Positions 31,360 to 39,501 of a stretch of 64,000 nt of DNA are shown piece after piece. The notes beneath the pieces were generated by a model. The model had not been told where the DNA came from and did not search any database. It saw only the letters and a list, made by a program, of their open reading frames with translations. The stretch comes from Cesiribacter sp. SM1. Lineage in GTDB: Bacteria > Bacteroidota > Bacteroidia > Cytophagales > Cyclobacteriaceae. Position 1 is the first letter of the stretch, and each line of letters starts with the position of its first letter. Where the stretch lies: assembly GCF_020178975.1 (NCBI RefSeq), contig NZ_JAHXBU010000093.1, positions 310,001 to 374,000 on the forward strand, written 5' to 3'. The translations under genes and the position numbers were made by a program.

Positions 31360-34300
31360 ATGTCGCAGAACACACAACATAAAGAAACCTACACCAGTAC
31401 CTGCTGCTATTGTGGCGTGGGCTGTGGGGTAGTGGTCTCAAAAGAAAAAGACGGAACGGTAACGGTAGAGGGAGACAAAGACCATCCTGTGAATAAGGGT
31501 ATGTTGTGCAGCAAGGGCATGAACCTGCAGTACACAGTAAATGATAAAAGCGACCGGCTGCTCTACCCCCAGATGCGCTACAGTAAAAGCATGCCCCTGC
31601 AAAGAGTAGGCTGGAATGATGCCCTGGAGCGTACCGCTGCCGTGTTCAAAACCTTCATCGAAAAGTATGGGCCTGAATCGGTGGCATTTTATGCCTCGGG
31701 CCAGTGCCTTACCGAAGAATACTATGTGATCAACAAGCTTATTAAGGGCTTTATTGGCAGCAACAACATCGATACCAACTCACGCCTGTGCATGAGCAGT
31801 GCTGTAGCCGGTTATAAGATGACGCTGGGCGAGGATAGTGTACCCATCTGCTACGACGATATTGAACTGGCGGACTGCTTTTATGTAACCGGGGCAAACC
31901 CTGCCTGGTGCCATCCTATTCTGTGGAAGCGGGTAGAGGCACACAAGGCCGCCAATCCAGGCGTAAAAATTATAGTAGCAGACCCACGGGCTACCGACAG
32001 CTGCTCCATTGCCGACCTGCACCTGCAGATTACACCCGGTACCGATGTGGTGCTCAACTATGCTATTGGTCGCCTCCTGATCGAGAATGGCGATATTGAC
32101 TGGGACTTTATACAGAACCACTGCCAGGGCTTTGAAGCTTACCGCGATGTGGTTTTTCAGCAAAGCCTGGAAGAAGCAGCGCAGATCTGCGGCCTGCGCG
32201 AAGAAGACATTCGCCTGGCAGCCCGCTATATTGGCGATGCCAGGGGATTTATCTCCATGTGGACCATGGGCCTTAACCAAAGCTCGGTAGGCGTAGATAA
32301 AAACCTTAGCCTGCTTAACCTTAGCCTGATTACAGGGCAAATTGGAAAGCCCGGATCTGGCCCTTTCTCCCTCACGGGCCAGCCTAATGCCATGGGAGGC
32401 CGCGAAGTAGGCGGTCTCTCCAACCTGCTGGCAGCACACCGTAACCTCAATGATCCTGCCCATCGGGCAGAGGTGCAGCAGTTCTGGGGTGGTACAACCA
32501 TTTCAGAAAAGCCAGGCCTCACCGCCACAGAAATGTTTGAAGCCCTGAACGATGGCCGCCTTAAAGCCATCTGGATACTCTGCTCTAACCCGCTCACCAG
32601 CCTGCCCAATGCCCGCATGGCCGAAGAAGGCCTCAGGAAGGCAAAGTTTGTGGTGGTGCAGGAAATCAGCAGCAAACCCGAAACCCTGAAATATGCTGAT
32701 GTGATACTGCCTGCTGCCGCCTGGACTGAAAAGGAAGGAACCATGACCAATTCCGAGCGGCGGATCAGCTACATGAGCAAAATTACAGAGCCACCCGGGG
32801 AGGCCCTGCCCGATGCCGAAATCATCTGCCGCTTTGCCCAAAAAATGGGTTTCAGGGGGTTTGATTTTCCAGGCTTTGCTGATATATATGAGGAGCATGC
32901 CCGGCTTACGGCTGGTACTCATATTGATGTTACAGGTGTTAATTATGATGTGCTCAAGGCTAAAAAAACACTGCAGTGGCCTTACAGGAGCGAGCAGGAC
33001 GGCGAAGGAACCAGGCGGTTGTTTATTGATAAGAAGTTCTACACCCCTACCGGAAAAGCCCAGCTGCATGCGCCACCTGTAGTATTCCGGAGCGAGCGTC
33101 CGGATGCAGATTTTCCACTGATCCTCACCACCGGCCGCATTCGCGACCAATGGCACACCATGAGTAAGACGGGAAAGGTTAATAAGCTCAAAAAACACAT
33201 TAGCCAGTCGTTTCTGGAAATACATCCGGCCGATGCCGAAGCCCTGCAGGTTGCAGAGGGTGATGTAGTGGTCGTAAGCTCCCGCAGGGGAGAGGTGCGG
33301 GTAAAGGCAAAGCTATCTTCCGGTATAAAGCAGGGGGTGGTGTTTTTGCCCATGCACTGGGGTAAAATACTGGGCAGCGACCTTAACCGCGCCAACAATG
33401 TAACCTCCGATCTGCTGGACCCCATTTCTAAAGAGCCTGATTTCAAGTACTGTGCCGTAAAGGTAGAGAAGTACAAAAAGCCTTTTCAGCGCATTGTGGT
33501 GGTAGGGGCCGGTGCCGGAGCCTATGGTTTTGTAAAGTCTTACCGCGAGATAAATCCCAACGACCAGATTACCATCTTCAGTAAGGAAGATTTTCCGTTC
33601 TACAACCGGGTAATGCTGCCCGACTACATCAGCGGGCAGCAACAGTGGGAGCAGCTGGTAAAGATGAAAGACTCCGAAGAGCCCCAGTACAACATACAGC
33701 TGCTGCGTGGTGTGAGTGTTGAAAAGATAGATCGAAAAGAGAAATATGTAGTTGACTCCCGTGGCATCAGAACCGATTATGATGTGCTGCTCATGGCCAC
33801 GGGCAGTCGTGCAGCCGTACCCCGCCATGTGCCCTCGCTGCCAGGCATATTCACCATGCGCAGCCGTACCGATGCAGATAACTTCAAGAACCACCTGCCG
33901 GAAAATCCGCATGTGGTCATTGTAGGGGGTGGTCTTTTAGGGCTTGAGATGGCCGCTTCCCTGCGGGAGATTGGTGTAAAAATCACCATCATTCAGCGTG
34001 TTTCCCGCTTTCTCGATCGGCAGCTCGATCCGCTGGGAAGCCAGCTGCTGCACGAAGAAATGGTAGACCAGGGCTGTGATATTTACTACGACGACGAGGT
34101 GCAGCTCTACTACGGCCGCTCCCGCCTGACTGGAGTAGGTTTGAAAAGTGGCCGGCGCATTGACTGTGATGCCATGATCATTGCCATTGGTACTGTGCCT
34201 AACCTGGAGCTGGCCCGCGAATGCGGCCTTGATTGTAAGCGGGGCGTGCTGGTAAACGAACGCCTGCAAACCAGCGATCCCAACATTTATGCCATTGGCG

Positions 34301-34887
34301 AAATAGCCGAGTTTAACGGAGTGCTCTACGGCATAACGGCTGCTGCCGAGCAGCAGGCCGAAGTGGTAGCCCAGTACCTGAATGGCGATATTGCCAGCTA
34401 TTACGAGGGCAGCACCTTCATGAATATCATCAAGATTCATGGCTTCGATTTGTGCAGCATAGGCCTGCCGGAAAGTCCGGATGAGGTGAGCTACGAGGAG
34501 GTGGTGTTTATTGACAAGGCTAAGCGCTATTATAAAAAGTGCATCATTCACCAGGACAGGCTCGTAGGTGCCATCCTGATTGGCGATAAATCAGAATTCC
34601 TGGAATTCCGGGACCTGATCTCAAACAGGGTAGAGTTAAGTGAAAAACGACTGCAGCTTTTACGCAGCGGAGCAAAATCGGAGCCGGTGCTGGGCAGGCT
34701 GGTGTGCAGCTGCAACAATGTAGGCAGTGATAACATCCGCAATAAAATAGCAGAAGGCGGCTGCAGCGACCTTAAGTCTGTTTGTGCACAAACAGGAGCA
34801 GGCACAGGCTGTGGCTCCTGTCGTCCGGAGGTAAAAAAGATACTCGACGAAAGCCTGGAGGCTGTCGCAGTGGCAAAGGTGGTGTGA
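31360..34887 (+). CDS. nasA: Assimilatory nitrate reductase fused to flavin and [2Fe-2S] electron-transfer domains
   Basis: A 1175-aa multi-domain protein. Residues 1-700 form the molybdopterin nitrate reductase: the [4Fe-4S] ligands Cys15, Cys18, Cys22 and Cys50, a probable molybdenum-ligand Cys144 in SRLCMSSAVAGYK, and the MopB-type C-terminal domain with TTGRIRDQWHTM near 587. Residues from about 710 to 1100 are a FAD/NAD(P)H oxidoreductase like the NirB N-terminus (IVVVGAGAGAYGF, LLMATGSRAAVPRH, VVIVGGGLLGLEMAAS, IYAIGEIAEF). Residues 1114-1165 are a BFD-like [2Fe-2S] domain (VCSCNNV and GTGCGSC). In Klebsiella and Bacillus these parts are separate subunits. One polypeptide here could take electrons from NAD(P)H to nitrate. 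Confidence 0.94.
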   Translation: MSQNTQHKETYTSTCCYCGVGCGVVVSKEKDGTVTVEGDKDHPVNKGMLCSKGMNLQYTVNDKSDRLLYPQMRYSKSMPLQRVGWNDALERTAAVFKTFIEKYGPESVAFYASGQCLTEEYYVINKLIKGFIGSNNIDTNSRLCMSSAVAGYKMTLGEDSVPICYDDIELADCFYVTGANPAWCHPILWKRVEAHKAANPGVKIIVADPRATDSCSIADLHLQITPGTDVVLNYAIGRLLIENGDIDWDFIQNHCQGFEAYRDVVFQQSLEEAAQICGLREEDIRLAARYIGDARGFISMWTMGLNQSSVGVDKNLSLLNLSLITGQIGKPGSGPFSLTGQPNAMGGREVGGLSNLLAAHRNLNDPAHRAEVQQFWGGTTISEKPGLTATEMFEALNDGRLKAIWILCSNPLTSLPNARMAEEGLRKAKFVVVQEISSKPETLKYADVILPAAAWTEKEGTMTNSERRISYMSKITEPPGEALPDAEIICRFAQKMGFRGFDFPGFADIYEEHARLTAGTHIDVTGVNYDVLKAKKTLQWPYRSEQDGEGTRRLFIDKKFYTPTGKAQLHAPPVVFRSERPDADFPLILTTGRIRDQWHTMSKTGKVNKLKKHISQSFLEIHPADAEALQVAEGDVVVVSSRRGEVRVKAKLSSGIKQGVVFLPMHWGKILGSDLNRANNVTSDLLDPISKEPDFKYCAVKVEKYKKPFQRIVVVGAGAGAYGFVKSYREINPNDQITIFSKEDFPFYNRVMLPDYISGQQQWEQLVKMKDSEEPQYNIQLLRGVSVEKIDRKEKYVVDSRGIRTDYDVLLMATGSRAAVPRHVPSLPGIFTMRSRTDADNFKNHLPENPHVVIVGGGLLGLEMAASLREIGVKITIIQRVSRFLDRQLDPLGSQLLHEEMVDQGCDIYYDDEVQLYYGRSRLTGVGLKSGRRIDCDAMIIAIGTVPNLELARECGLDCKRGVLVNERLQTSDPNIYAIGEIAEFNGVLYGITAAAEQQAEVVAQYLNGDIASYYEGSTFMNIIKIHGFDLCSIGLPESPDEVSYEEVVFIDKAKRYYKKCIIHQDRLVGAILIGDKSEFLEFRDLISNRVELSEKRLQLLRSGAKSEPVLGRLVCSCNNVGSDNIRNKIAEGGCSDLKSVCAQTGAGTGCGSCRPEVKKILDESLEAVAVAKVV

Positions 34888-34891
34888 GGCT

Positions 34892-35006
34892 GTTGAGCGA
34901 ACCCAGGGTTTAAACCCCAGGCTAATTAAAAAACGCTCAACCATTCTTTATTCTGGTAAAGCAGCTACAAGTACCTATTTACTTAGCCCCGGACTTCAGT
35001 CCGGGG
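34892..35006. repeat. REP-like paired palindromes (BIME-type) between nasA and the rubredoxin gene
   Basis: A first unit has GTTGAGCG (34892-34899) pairing with CGCTCAAC (34934-34941) around an inner palindrome CAGGGTTTAAACCCCAG. A second unit is CCCCGGACT-TC-AGTCCGGGG (34987-35006). Both carry a GCTAA sequence on the inward side (34921-34925 plus strand; 34982-34986 minus strand), so the units are inverted copies of one layout. This is how paired REP elements look. The first hairpin may also end the nasA mRNA. No transposase is near. Confidence 0.6.
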
Positions 35007-35073
35007 TCCGCAAACAAACCAGCCTCAGCCATTAGCCAAAGCCTGCTGCAAAACACTAAAAACAACAAACTCT

Positions 35074-36570
35074 ATGAGCTTAAAAACCCATACCATAAAA
35101 ATAAACCTCCCTGGCGGTATTGTGCCGGCTGGAGATTTTTACCAGATCCTGCAGGCAGCAGAGAAAGCAGGAGTTGCCAGTTTACGCATTGGTAACAGGC
35201 AGCAGCTGTTTTTGGAGGTAGCAGGGGAAAAACTGCAGGGGCTTAGCGAGGAGCTTGTCAGGGCAAACATCATCTTTGAGCTCAATGCTGATGTGCATCC
35301 AAACATTGTTAGCTCCTATGTAACGGAAGATGTTTTCTACCATGCCAACTGGCTGCGGGAAGGGGTGTACAAGGATATACTGGATGGCTTCGATTACAGG
35401 CCGCAGCTAAAGATTAACCTGGTAGATAATAACCAGACCTTTGTTCCCTTTTTTACCGGCAATCTTAATTTTATAGCATCAGACACCAGCAATTACTGGT
35501 ACCTGTACATTCGTTTTCCTAAAACCAACATCATATACTGCTGGCCTTCCCTGGTTTATTCAGAAGATATTCCGGGGCTTAGCAGTCTTATTGAGCGCAT
35601 TATCTTTGCCCATAAAGACAAGTTTTACGATCAGCCCCAGATCAATGGTACCTACTTGCACGACATTGTAAGTGCAGCAGGCAATTTTGTGCTGCAGCCT
35701 TTCGAAAGCCCCCTGAAACTGCCGGAATTTACACTTCCCTACTATGAAGGTTTTAACCGCTACGATAATAAGCTGTGGCTGGGGATCTATCGGCGCGATG
35801 AGCTTTTTTCACTGCCTTTCCTGAAGGATCTCTGCAGGGTAAGCCTGCAGACGCGCATAGGCCAGCTCTACACCACGCCCTGGAAATCGCTGGTGATAAA
35901 AGGAATTGGCGTGGCGGAGCGACATCTATGGGATGGCGTACTGGGCAGGCACCGCATTAATGTGCGGCATGCTTCTAACGAACTTAACTGGCAGATAGAA
36001 GATCGCTGCCAGTTTGGGCTGGATCTGAAAACAGACCTGGTAAACAAGTTCAACGAAGAAGATGTGCGCACCTACCGCTTGTGCTTTGCCATTAAAACAC
36101 AGCCCAAGACAGGCCTTTTCGGATCCATCATTATCAGAACCCAGCATACAGTTGCGGCAGCTACTACCCCCGAACAGGAGCTGTACGAAATCTTGTACAC
36201 CCGCGACTTTAATCCAAACTCAAAAGAGTTTATATCTTTCAAAAATAGAGTTACGAAAGAAGCACTTAGTGAAACATTGATAGAATTGTGTAACTTCTAC
36301 TATGAATTGAAGAATGAGCCTGATCTTTTGCTGAACCCGGTATACCTGGATACTGAAGAGGGGGTGGAAAGCACTCCGGTGCAGCAGGTTTATCAGTGCA
36401 AACATTGCTTTACTATTTATGATTATAAATTTGGTGATCCTTTAAATAATATTGCCGCCGGTACACCTTTCGAAGCCCTGGATGCCTATCAGTGCACTAC
36501 CTGCGAAGGGCCTAAAGAAGACTTTGTGCTGGTGGCAGCACCACAACCTTATATCGCCTATGAACCCTGA
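35074..36570 (+). CDS. NirB/SIR-like protein without siroheme ligands, with C-terminal rubredoxin domain
   Basis: A 498-aa protein of unknown function in nitrate loci. The N-terminal 90 residues look like a nitrite/sulfite reductase ferredoxin-like half-domain (PGGIVPAGDFYQILQAAEKA, LRIGNRQQLFLEV). The middle has the same general layout as the reductase repeats, but no CX5-6C plus CX3C siroheme/[4Fe-4S] ligands exist anywhere; its single cysteines are scattered. Residues from about 440 to 490 form a rubredoxin: YQCKHCFTIYDYKFGD, then GTPFEALDAYQCTTC, with all four iron cysteines. It may deliver electrons to NasA or NirB, which is inference. The gene follows the REP-like element and overlaps the TSUP gene by 11 bases. 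Confidence 0.8.
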   Translation: MSLKTHTIKINLPGGIVPAGDFYQILQAAEKAGVASLRIGNRQQLFLEVAGEKLQGLSEELVRANIIFELNADVHPNIVSSYVTEDVFYHANWLREGVYKDILDGFDYRPQLKINLVDNNQTFVPFFTGNLNFIASDTSNYWYLYIRFPKTNIIYCWPSLVYSEDIPGLSSLIERIIFAHKDKFYDQPQINGTYLHDIVSAAGNFVLQPFESPLKLPEFTLPYYEGFNRYDNKLWLGIYRRDELFSLPFLKDLCRVSLQTRIGQLYTTPWKSLVIKGIGVAERHLWDGVLGRHRINVRHASNELNWQIEDRCQFGLDLKTDLVNKFNEEDVRTYRLCFAIKTQPKTGLFGSIIIRTQHTVAAATTPEQELYEILYTRDFNPNSKEFISFKNRVTKEALSETLIELCNFYYELKNEPDLLLNPVYLDTEEGVESTPVQQVYQCKHCFTIYDYKFGDPLNNIAAGTPFEALDAYQCTTCEGPKEDFVLVAAPQPYIAYEP

Positions 36571-37294
36571 TCTGCTGATCGCCCTGTCTTTACTGATTGT
36601 TGGTTTTTTGTATGCATCGGTAGGGCATGGCGGAGCCAGTGGATATTTGGCGGTACTATCTTTATTTGCAGTGCCGGTAATGCTTTACAAACCCATGATT
36701 CTGGTGCTTAACATGGTAGTGGCCGGCATTGGCTTTATACAATTTTACAGGGCGGGTTATTTTCGCTGGGATCGCTGCTGGCCTTTTCTGATCAGCTCTA
36801 TTCCGCTGGCCTATGTAGGATCTATGATTAAGCTGCCGGAAGGGAACTTTCACCTGCTGTTAGGAATTGCATTAGTGGTTCCTGTAATTCGTCTGCTGGG
36901 CTTTGGGCCCCGGGAGCAGCAGCATTCGCAACCGGTAAACCTTGCGCTTGCCTTACTGCTTGGCGGAATGATGGGTTTCCTGGCTGGGCTTTTAAATATT
37001 GGTGGCGGCATTTTCTTAAGTCCGGTGCTTGTTTTGCTGGCCTGGGCAAATGCCAAAGAAGCAGCTGCAGTAAGCAGTTTGTTTATTGTGCTGAACTCTT
37101 TTGCAGGCCTGCTGGGAAATACCGGGCAGGGGTTTGAGCTTAACTATTCCACGGGGCTATGGTTTGTAGCTGCGGTAGCGGGAGGAGCTGTAGGAGCTTA
37201 TTTTGGAAGTCATCGCTTTGCATTGCCAACCGTGCGCTTTCTGCTGAGCACAGTGCTTTTGCTTGCTTCCGTTAAATTAATTTTCTTTATGTGA
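36560..37294 (+). CDS. TSUP (TauE/SafE) family membrane permease
   Basis: A 244-aa inner-membrane protein with about seven hydrophobic helices. The family repeats are visible: VGFLYASVGHGGASGYLAVL near residue 12 and MGFLAGLLNIGGGIFLSPVL near 137, each with the Gly-rich loop. TSUP proteins export or import sulfite, sulfonates or related anions. The role in a nitrate locus is unknown; a small oxyanion is plausible. The start ATG at 36560 lies inside the end of the rubredoxin gene (11-base overlap). The stop codon overlaps the first base of the moaA ATG, so three genes are tightly coupled. A longer frame from 36452 is the shadow of the rubredoxin coding sequence. Confidence 0.85.
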   Translation: MNPDLLIALSLLIVGFLYASVGHGGASGYLAVLSLFAVPVMLYKPMILVLNMVVAGIGFIQFYRAGYFRWDRCWPFLISSIPLAYVGSMIKLPEGNFHLLLGIALVVPVIRLLGFGPREQQHSQPVNLALALLLGGMMGFLAGLLNIGGGIFLSPVLVLLAWANAKEAAAVSSLFIVLNSFAGLLGNTGQGFELNYSTGLWFVAAVAGGAVGAYFGSHRFALPTVRFLLSTVLLLASVKLIFFM

Positions 37295-38241
37295 TGCCGG
37301 ATATTATTGACAGATACGGAAGAACTTTCAAGACTCTAAGGGTTAGCCTGCTAAGTGCCTGCAACCTTGGGTGTGTGTATTGTACCCTGGGCGAAAACAC
37401 AGATATGTTTAAAAAAGCACAGGCACCCGTAGAGCGTTTCCTGGATCACATTGCCCGGCTACATAAAGAACTGGACCTGGAAACCATCAGGCTTACGGGT
37501 GGGGAACCTCTGCTCTACCACGATCTGCCCCTCCTGATTAAAGGCATAGGGGCTATAGGCATTCCTGAAATCAAAATTACCACCAATGGCTTTCTGCTGG
37601 AGCGCCTGGCAAGGCCCCTGAAAGATGCAGGGCTGCAGTCGGTAAACGTTTCGCTAGATGCCGCAGAAGAAGCCACCTTTTACCGCATGAGCAAGCGCCG
37701 GGGACTGCAAAAGGTGCTAACCGGCATAGAAGCAGCTATAGAGGCAGGGCTGGATGTGAAGATCAACACTGTGATCATGCGAGACCTGAACGACGATCAG
37801 CTCCTGCCACTGGCACGTTTTGCTTTCTCAAAAAATATTCAGATCCGCTTTCTGGAAGTAATGGCCATGGGGCACCTGCACCAGCAGGCCGGGCAGTATT
37901 TGTATACCCAGGAAGAAGTGCTTAATTGCATGGCCACCGCTTACAGTTTTGAGCCGGAAGAAAGAAAAAAATCAGCAACGGCCAACTACTGGCGTACTTC
38001 CGGGGGCCACAGTTTTGGTATAATTGCTAACGAGAGCGAGCCCTTCTGCCACGACTGCAACCGGCTAAGATTAGATGCCCAGGGCAATATCTACGGCTGC
38101 CTGAGCAGTAATAATCCTATCTCCGTTAAAGATGCAGGTAGCAGCGAAGTATTACGCAGCAGGTTAAGCCAGGCATTGCAGCAAAAGCAGGCGCTTAAGT
38201 TTACCGGCAGCGAACTAAGTATGCTGGAGATTGGCGGGTGA
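37294..38241 (+). CDS. moaA: GTP 3',8-cyclase (molybdenum-cofactor step 1)
   Basis: A 315-aa radical-SAM enzyme that rearranges GTP to 3',8-cyclo-7,8-dihydro-GTP. The N-terminal [4Fe-4S] motif is Cys23-x3-Cys27-x2-Cys30 (SACNLGCVYC), with the GGEPLL SAM-binding motif after it. The second cluster is Cys252, Cys255 and Cys269. The protein ends in Gly-Gly, the conserved MoaA C-terminus needed for catalysis. A GTG two codon-frames earlier (37291) could also start it; the ATG at 37294 is chosen and overlaps the preceding stop by one base. moaC, which acts next, is not in the window. Confidence 0.96.
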   Translation: MPDIIDRYGRTFKTLRVSLLSACNLGCVYCTLGENTDMFKKAQAPVERFLDHIARLHKELDLETIRLTGGEPLLYHDLPLLIKGIGAIGIPEIKITTNGFLLERLARPLKDAGLQSVNVSLDAAEEATFYRMSKRRGLQKVLTGIEAAIEAGLDVKINTVIMRDLNDDQLLPLARFAFSKNIQIRFLEVMAMGHLHQQAGQYLYTQEEVLNCMATAYSFEPEERKKSATANYWRTSGGHSFGIIANESEPFCHDCNRLRLDAQGNIYGCLSSNNPISVKDAGSSEVLRSRLSQALQQKQALKFTGSELSMLEIGG

Positions 38242-38325
38242 TTTTTTCTGCCCAATGAAGATGGCCAGAGGCACAAGCTGATGCTTGCGCCCTAACATAA
38301 AAATAACAGATCTACATTCTATATA

Positions 38326-38559
38326 ATGAAAGTACAGGTTTTTGCATCATTAAAAGAGCATTTTGAGCAGGAGTTTGAGTTAGCGGAGCCTATACAAAAT
38401 GTTGAAGCACTAAAAGCACATTTAGCCGAAAAGAATGGAGCAGCTGGTGGCATTCTTAGTGTTTGCCGCTTTGCTGTTGACGATACATTTGTGAAAGATG
38501 ATTACAGGCTGCAGAAGGGAGATACCATCTGTATACTTCCTCCAAGCAGCGGCGGCTGA
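38326..38559 (+). CDS. moaD: MoaD-type sulfur carrier, molybdopterin synthase small subunit
   Basis: A 77-aa ubiquitin-like protein ending LPPSSGG. The C-terminal Gly-Gly is the site where sulfur is carried as thiocarboxylate for transfer to precursor Z by MoaE. Beta-grasp strands are recognisable (MKVQVFASLKEHF, CRFAVDD). Activation needs MoeB, which is not in this window. It lies between moaA and moaE, 84 bases after moaA. Confidence 0.9.
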   Translation: MKVQVFASLKEHFEQEFELAEPIQNVEALKAHLAEKNGAAGGILSVCRFAVDDTFVKDDYRLQKGDTICILPPSSGG

Positions 38560-38628
38560 TCGTGTATTGGCCTTAACTGCGATAATGCATTCTGATTCAT
38601 GACTCCTGATTCCAGACTCAATCATAAA

Positions 38629-39108
38629 ATGACCATACCCTATTTATCCGCCACCTCTCTAGATCTTGTAGGTTTGCTTGCCTCGGCGCATCATCCGCAG
38701 GCAGGGGCTGTTGTTTTATTCAGTGGCGATGTTCGGGATAATAACCTGGGTAAAGCAGTAGATTACCTGGATTACGAGGCACATGAATCCATGGCTTCAA
38801 AAATGATTGCACAGGTGCTTGAAGAAGCAAAAAAACGATGGAACCTTAGCATAGCCCTTGCCCAGCACCGTACGGGAAAAGTTGGCGTGGGCGAATCGGC
38901 CGTGGTGGTGATCACTGCCTCGCCGCACCGAAAGGAGGCCTATGCTGCAAATCGCTACATTATTGATTTTATCAAGCACGAAGTGCCCATCTGGAAATGC
39001 GAATACTTTGCCGATGGCACTTATAAGTGGGGCGGCAACTGCAACTGCCAGGAGGTAACCGGCGATGCCAACAAACATATTTACGAATTTGATGAGCCCC
39101 GTGCTTAA
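38629..39108 (+). CDS. moaE: Molybdopterin synthase catalytic subunit
   Basis: A 159-aa protein that, with MoaD, adds two sulfurs to precursor Z. MoaE motifs are GAVVLFSGDVRDNN, YLDYEAHESMASKMI, AQHRTGKVGVGE and VVITASPHRKEAY, then the EVPIWKCEYFADG region carrying the active-site Lys. The start at 38629 is chosen because the family begins close to this point; a frame opens ten codons earlier at 38599. It is 69 bases after moaD and in one operon with it. Confidence 0.95.
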   Translation: MTIPYLSATSLDLVGLLASAHHPQAGAVVLFSGDVRDNNLGKAVDYLDYEAHESMASKMIAQVLEEAKKRWNLSIALAQHRTGKVGVGESAVVVITASPHRKEAYAANRYIIDFIKHEVPIWKCEYFADGTYKWGGNCNCQEVTGDANKHIYEFDEPRA

Positions 39109-39122
39109 TGTAAATTGGCTGC

Positions 39123-39401
39123 ATGAAACCAACCATAACCATAGAATACTGCCCGAAATGTGGCTGGATGCTACGGGCCGCCTATATGGCCCAGGAACTG
39201 TTAACCACCTTTACTGAAGATGTTTATGGTGTGCTCATACAGCCCAGCGAAGTGAGTGGCCGATTCAACATAAGGGTAGATGATAAAGAGCTGTTTGACC
39301 GCAAGCAGGCAGGCAGATTTCCTGAAATCAAGGAGCTTAAGCAGTTGGTACGTGACAGCGTAAACCCCGAAAAAAGTCTGGGCCATTCTGATAAGAAGTA
39401 A
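39123..39401 (+). CDS. SelT/SelW/SelH-like (Rdx family) redox protein
   Basis: A 92-aa thioredoxin-like protein with the CxxC motif at residues 9-12 in YCPKCGWMLRAAYMAQELL, the N-terminal signature of the Rdx family where some members carry selenocysteine. Both positions are Cys here. The FNIRVDDKELFDRKQAGRFPEIKELKQLV segment fits the remaining family pattern. The function in bacteria is unknown. It starts 14 bases after moaE and precedes mobA, so it is embedded in the cofactor operon. A redox role in cofactor handling is inference. Confidence 0.85.
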   Translation: MKPTITIEYCPKCGWMLRAAYMAQELLTTFTEDVYGVLIQPSEVSGRFNIRVDDKELFDRKQAGRFPEIKELKQLVRDSVNPEKSLGHSDKK

Positions 39402-39501
39402 TTTTTGCAGGGGAGCTGTTAGTTGAAACAGGCAAATGGATTATGAGCCGCCGCCTGCGCCCTTCCTGCCTTACATTTTTCAAATCCCGGTATTCAGCAG
39501 A

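Noticed and set aside
36452-36559. N-terminal extension of the TSUP permease
   Set aside because: The 36 residues upstream of 36560 are read out of frame from the rubredoxin coding sequence and are not hydrophobic.
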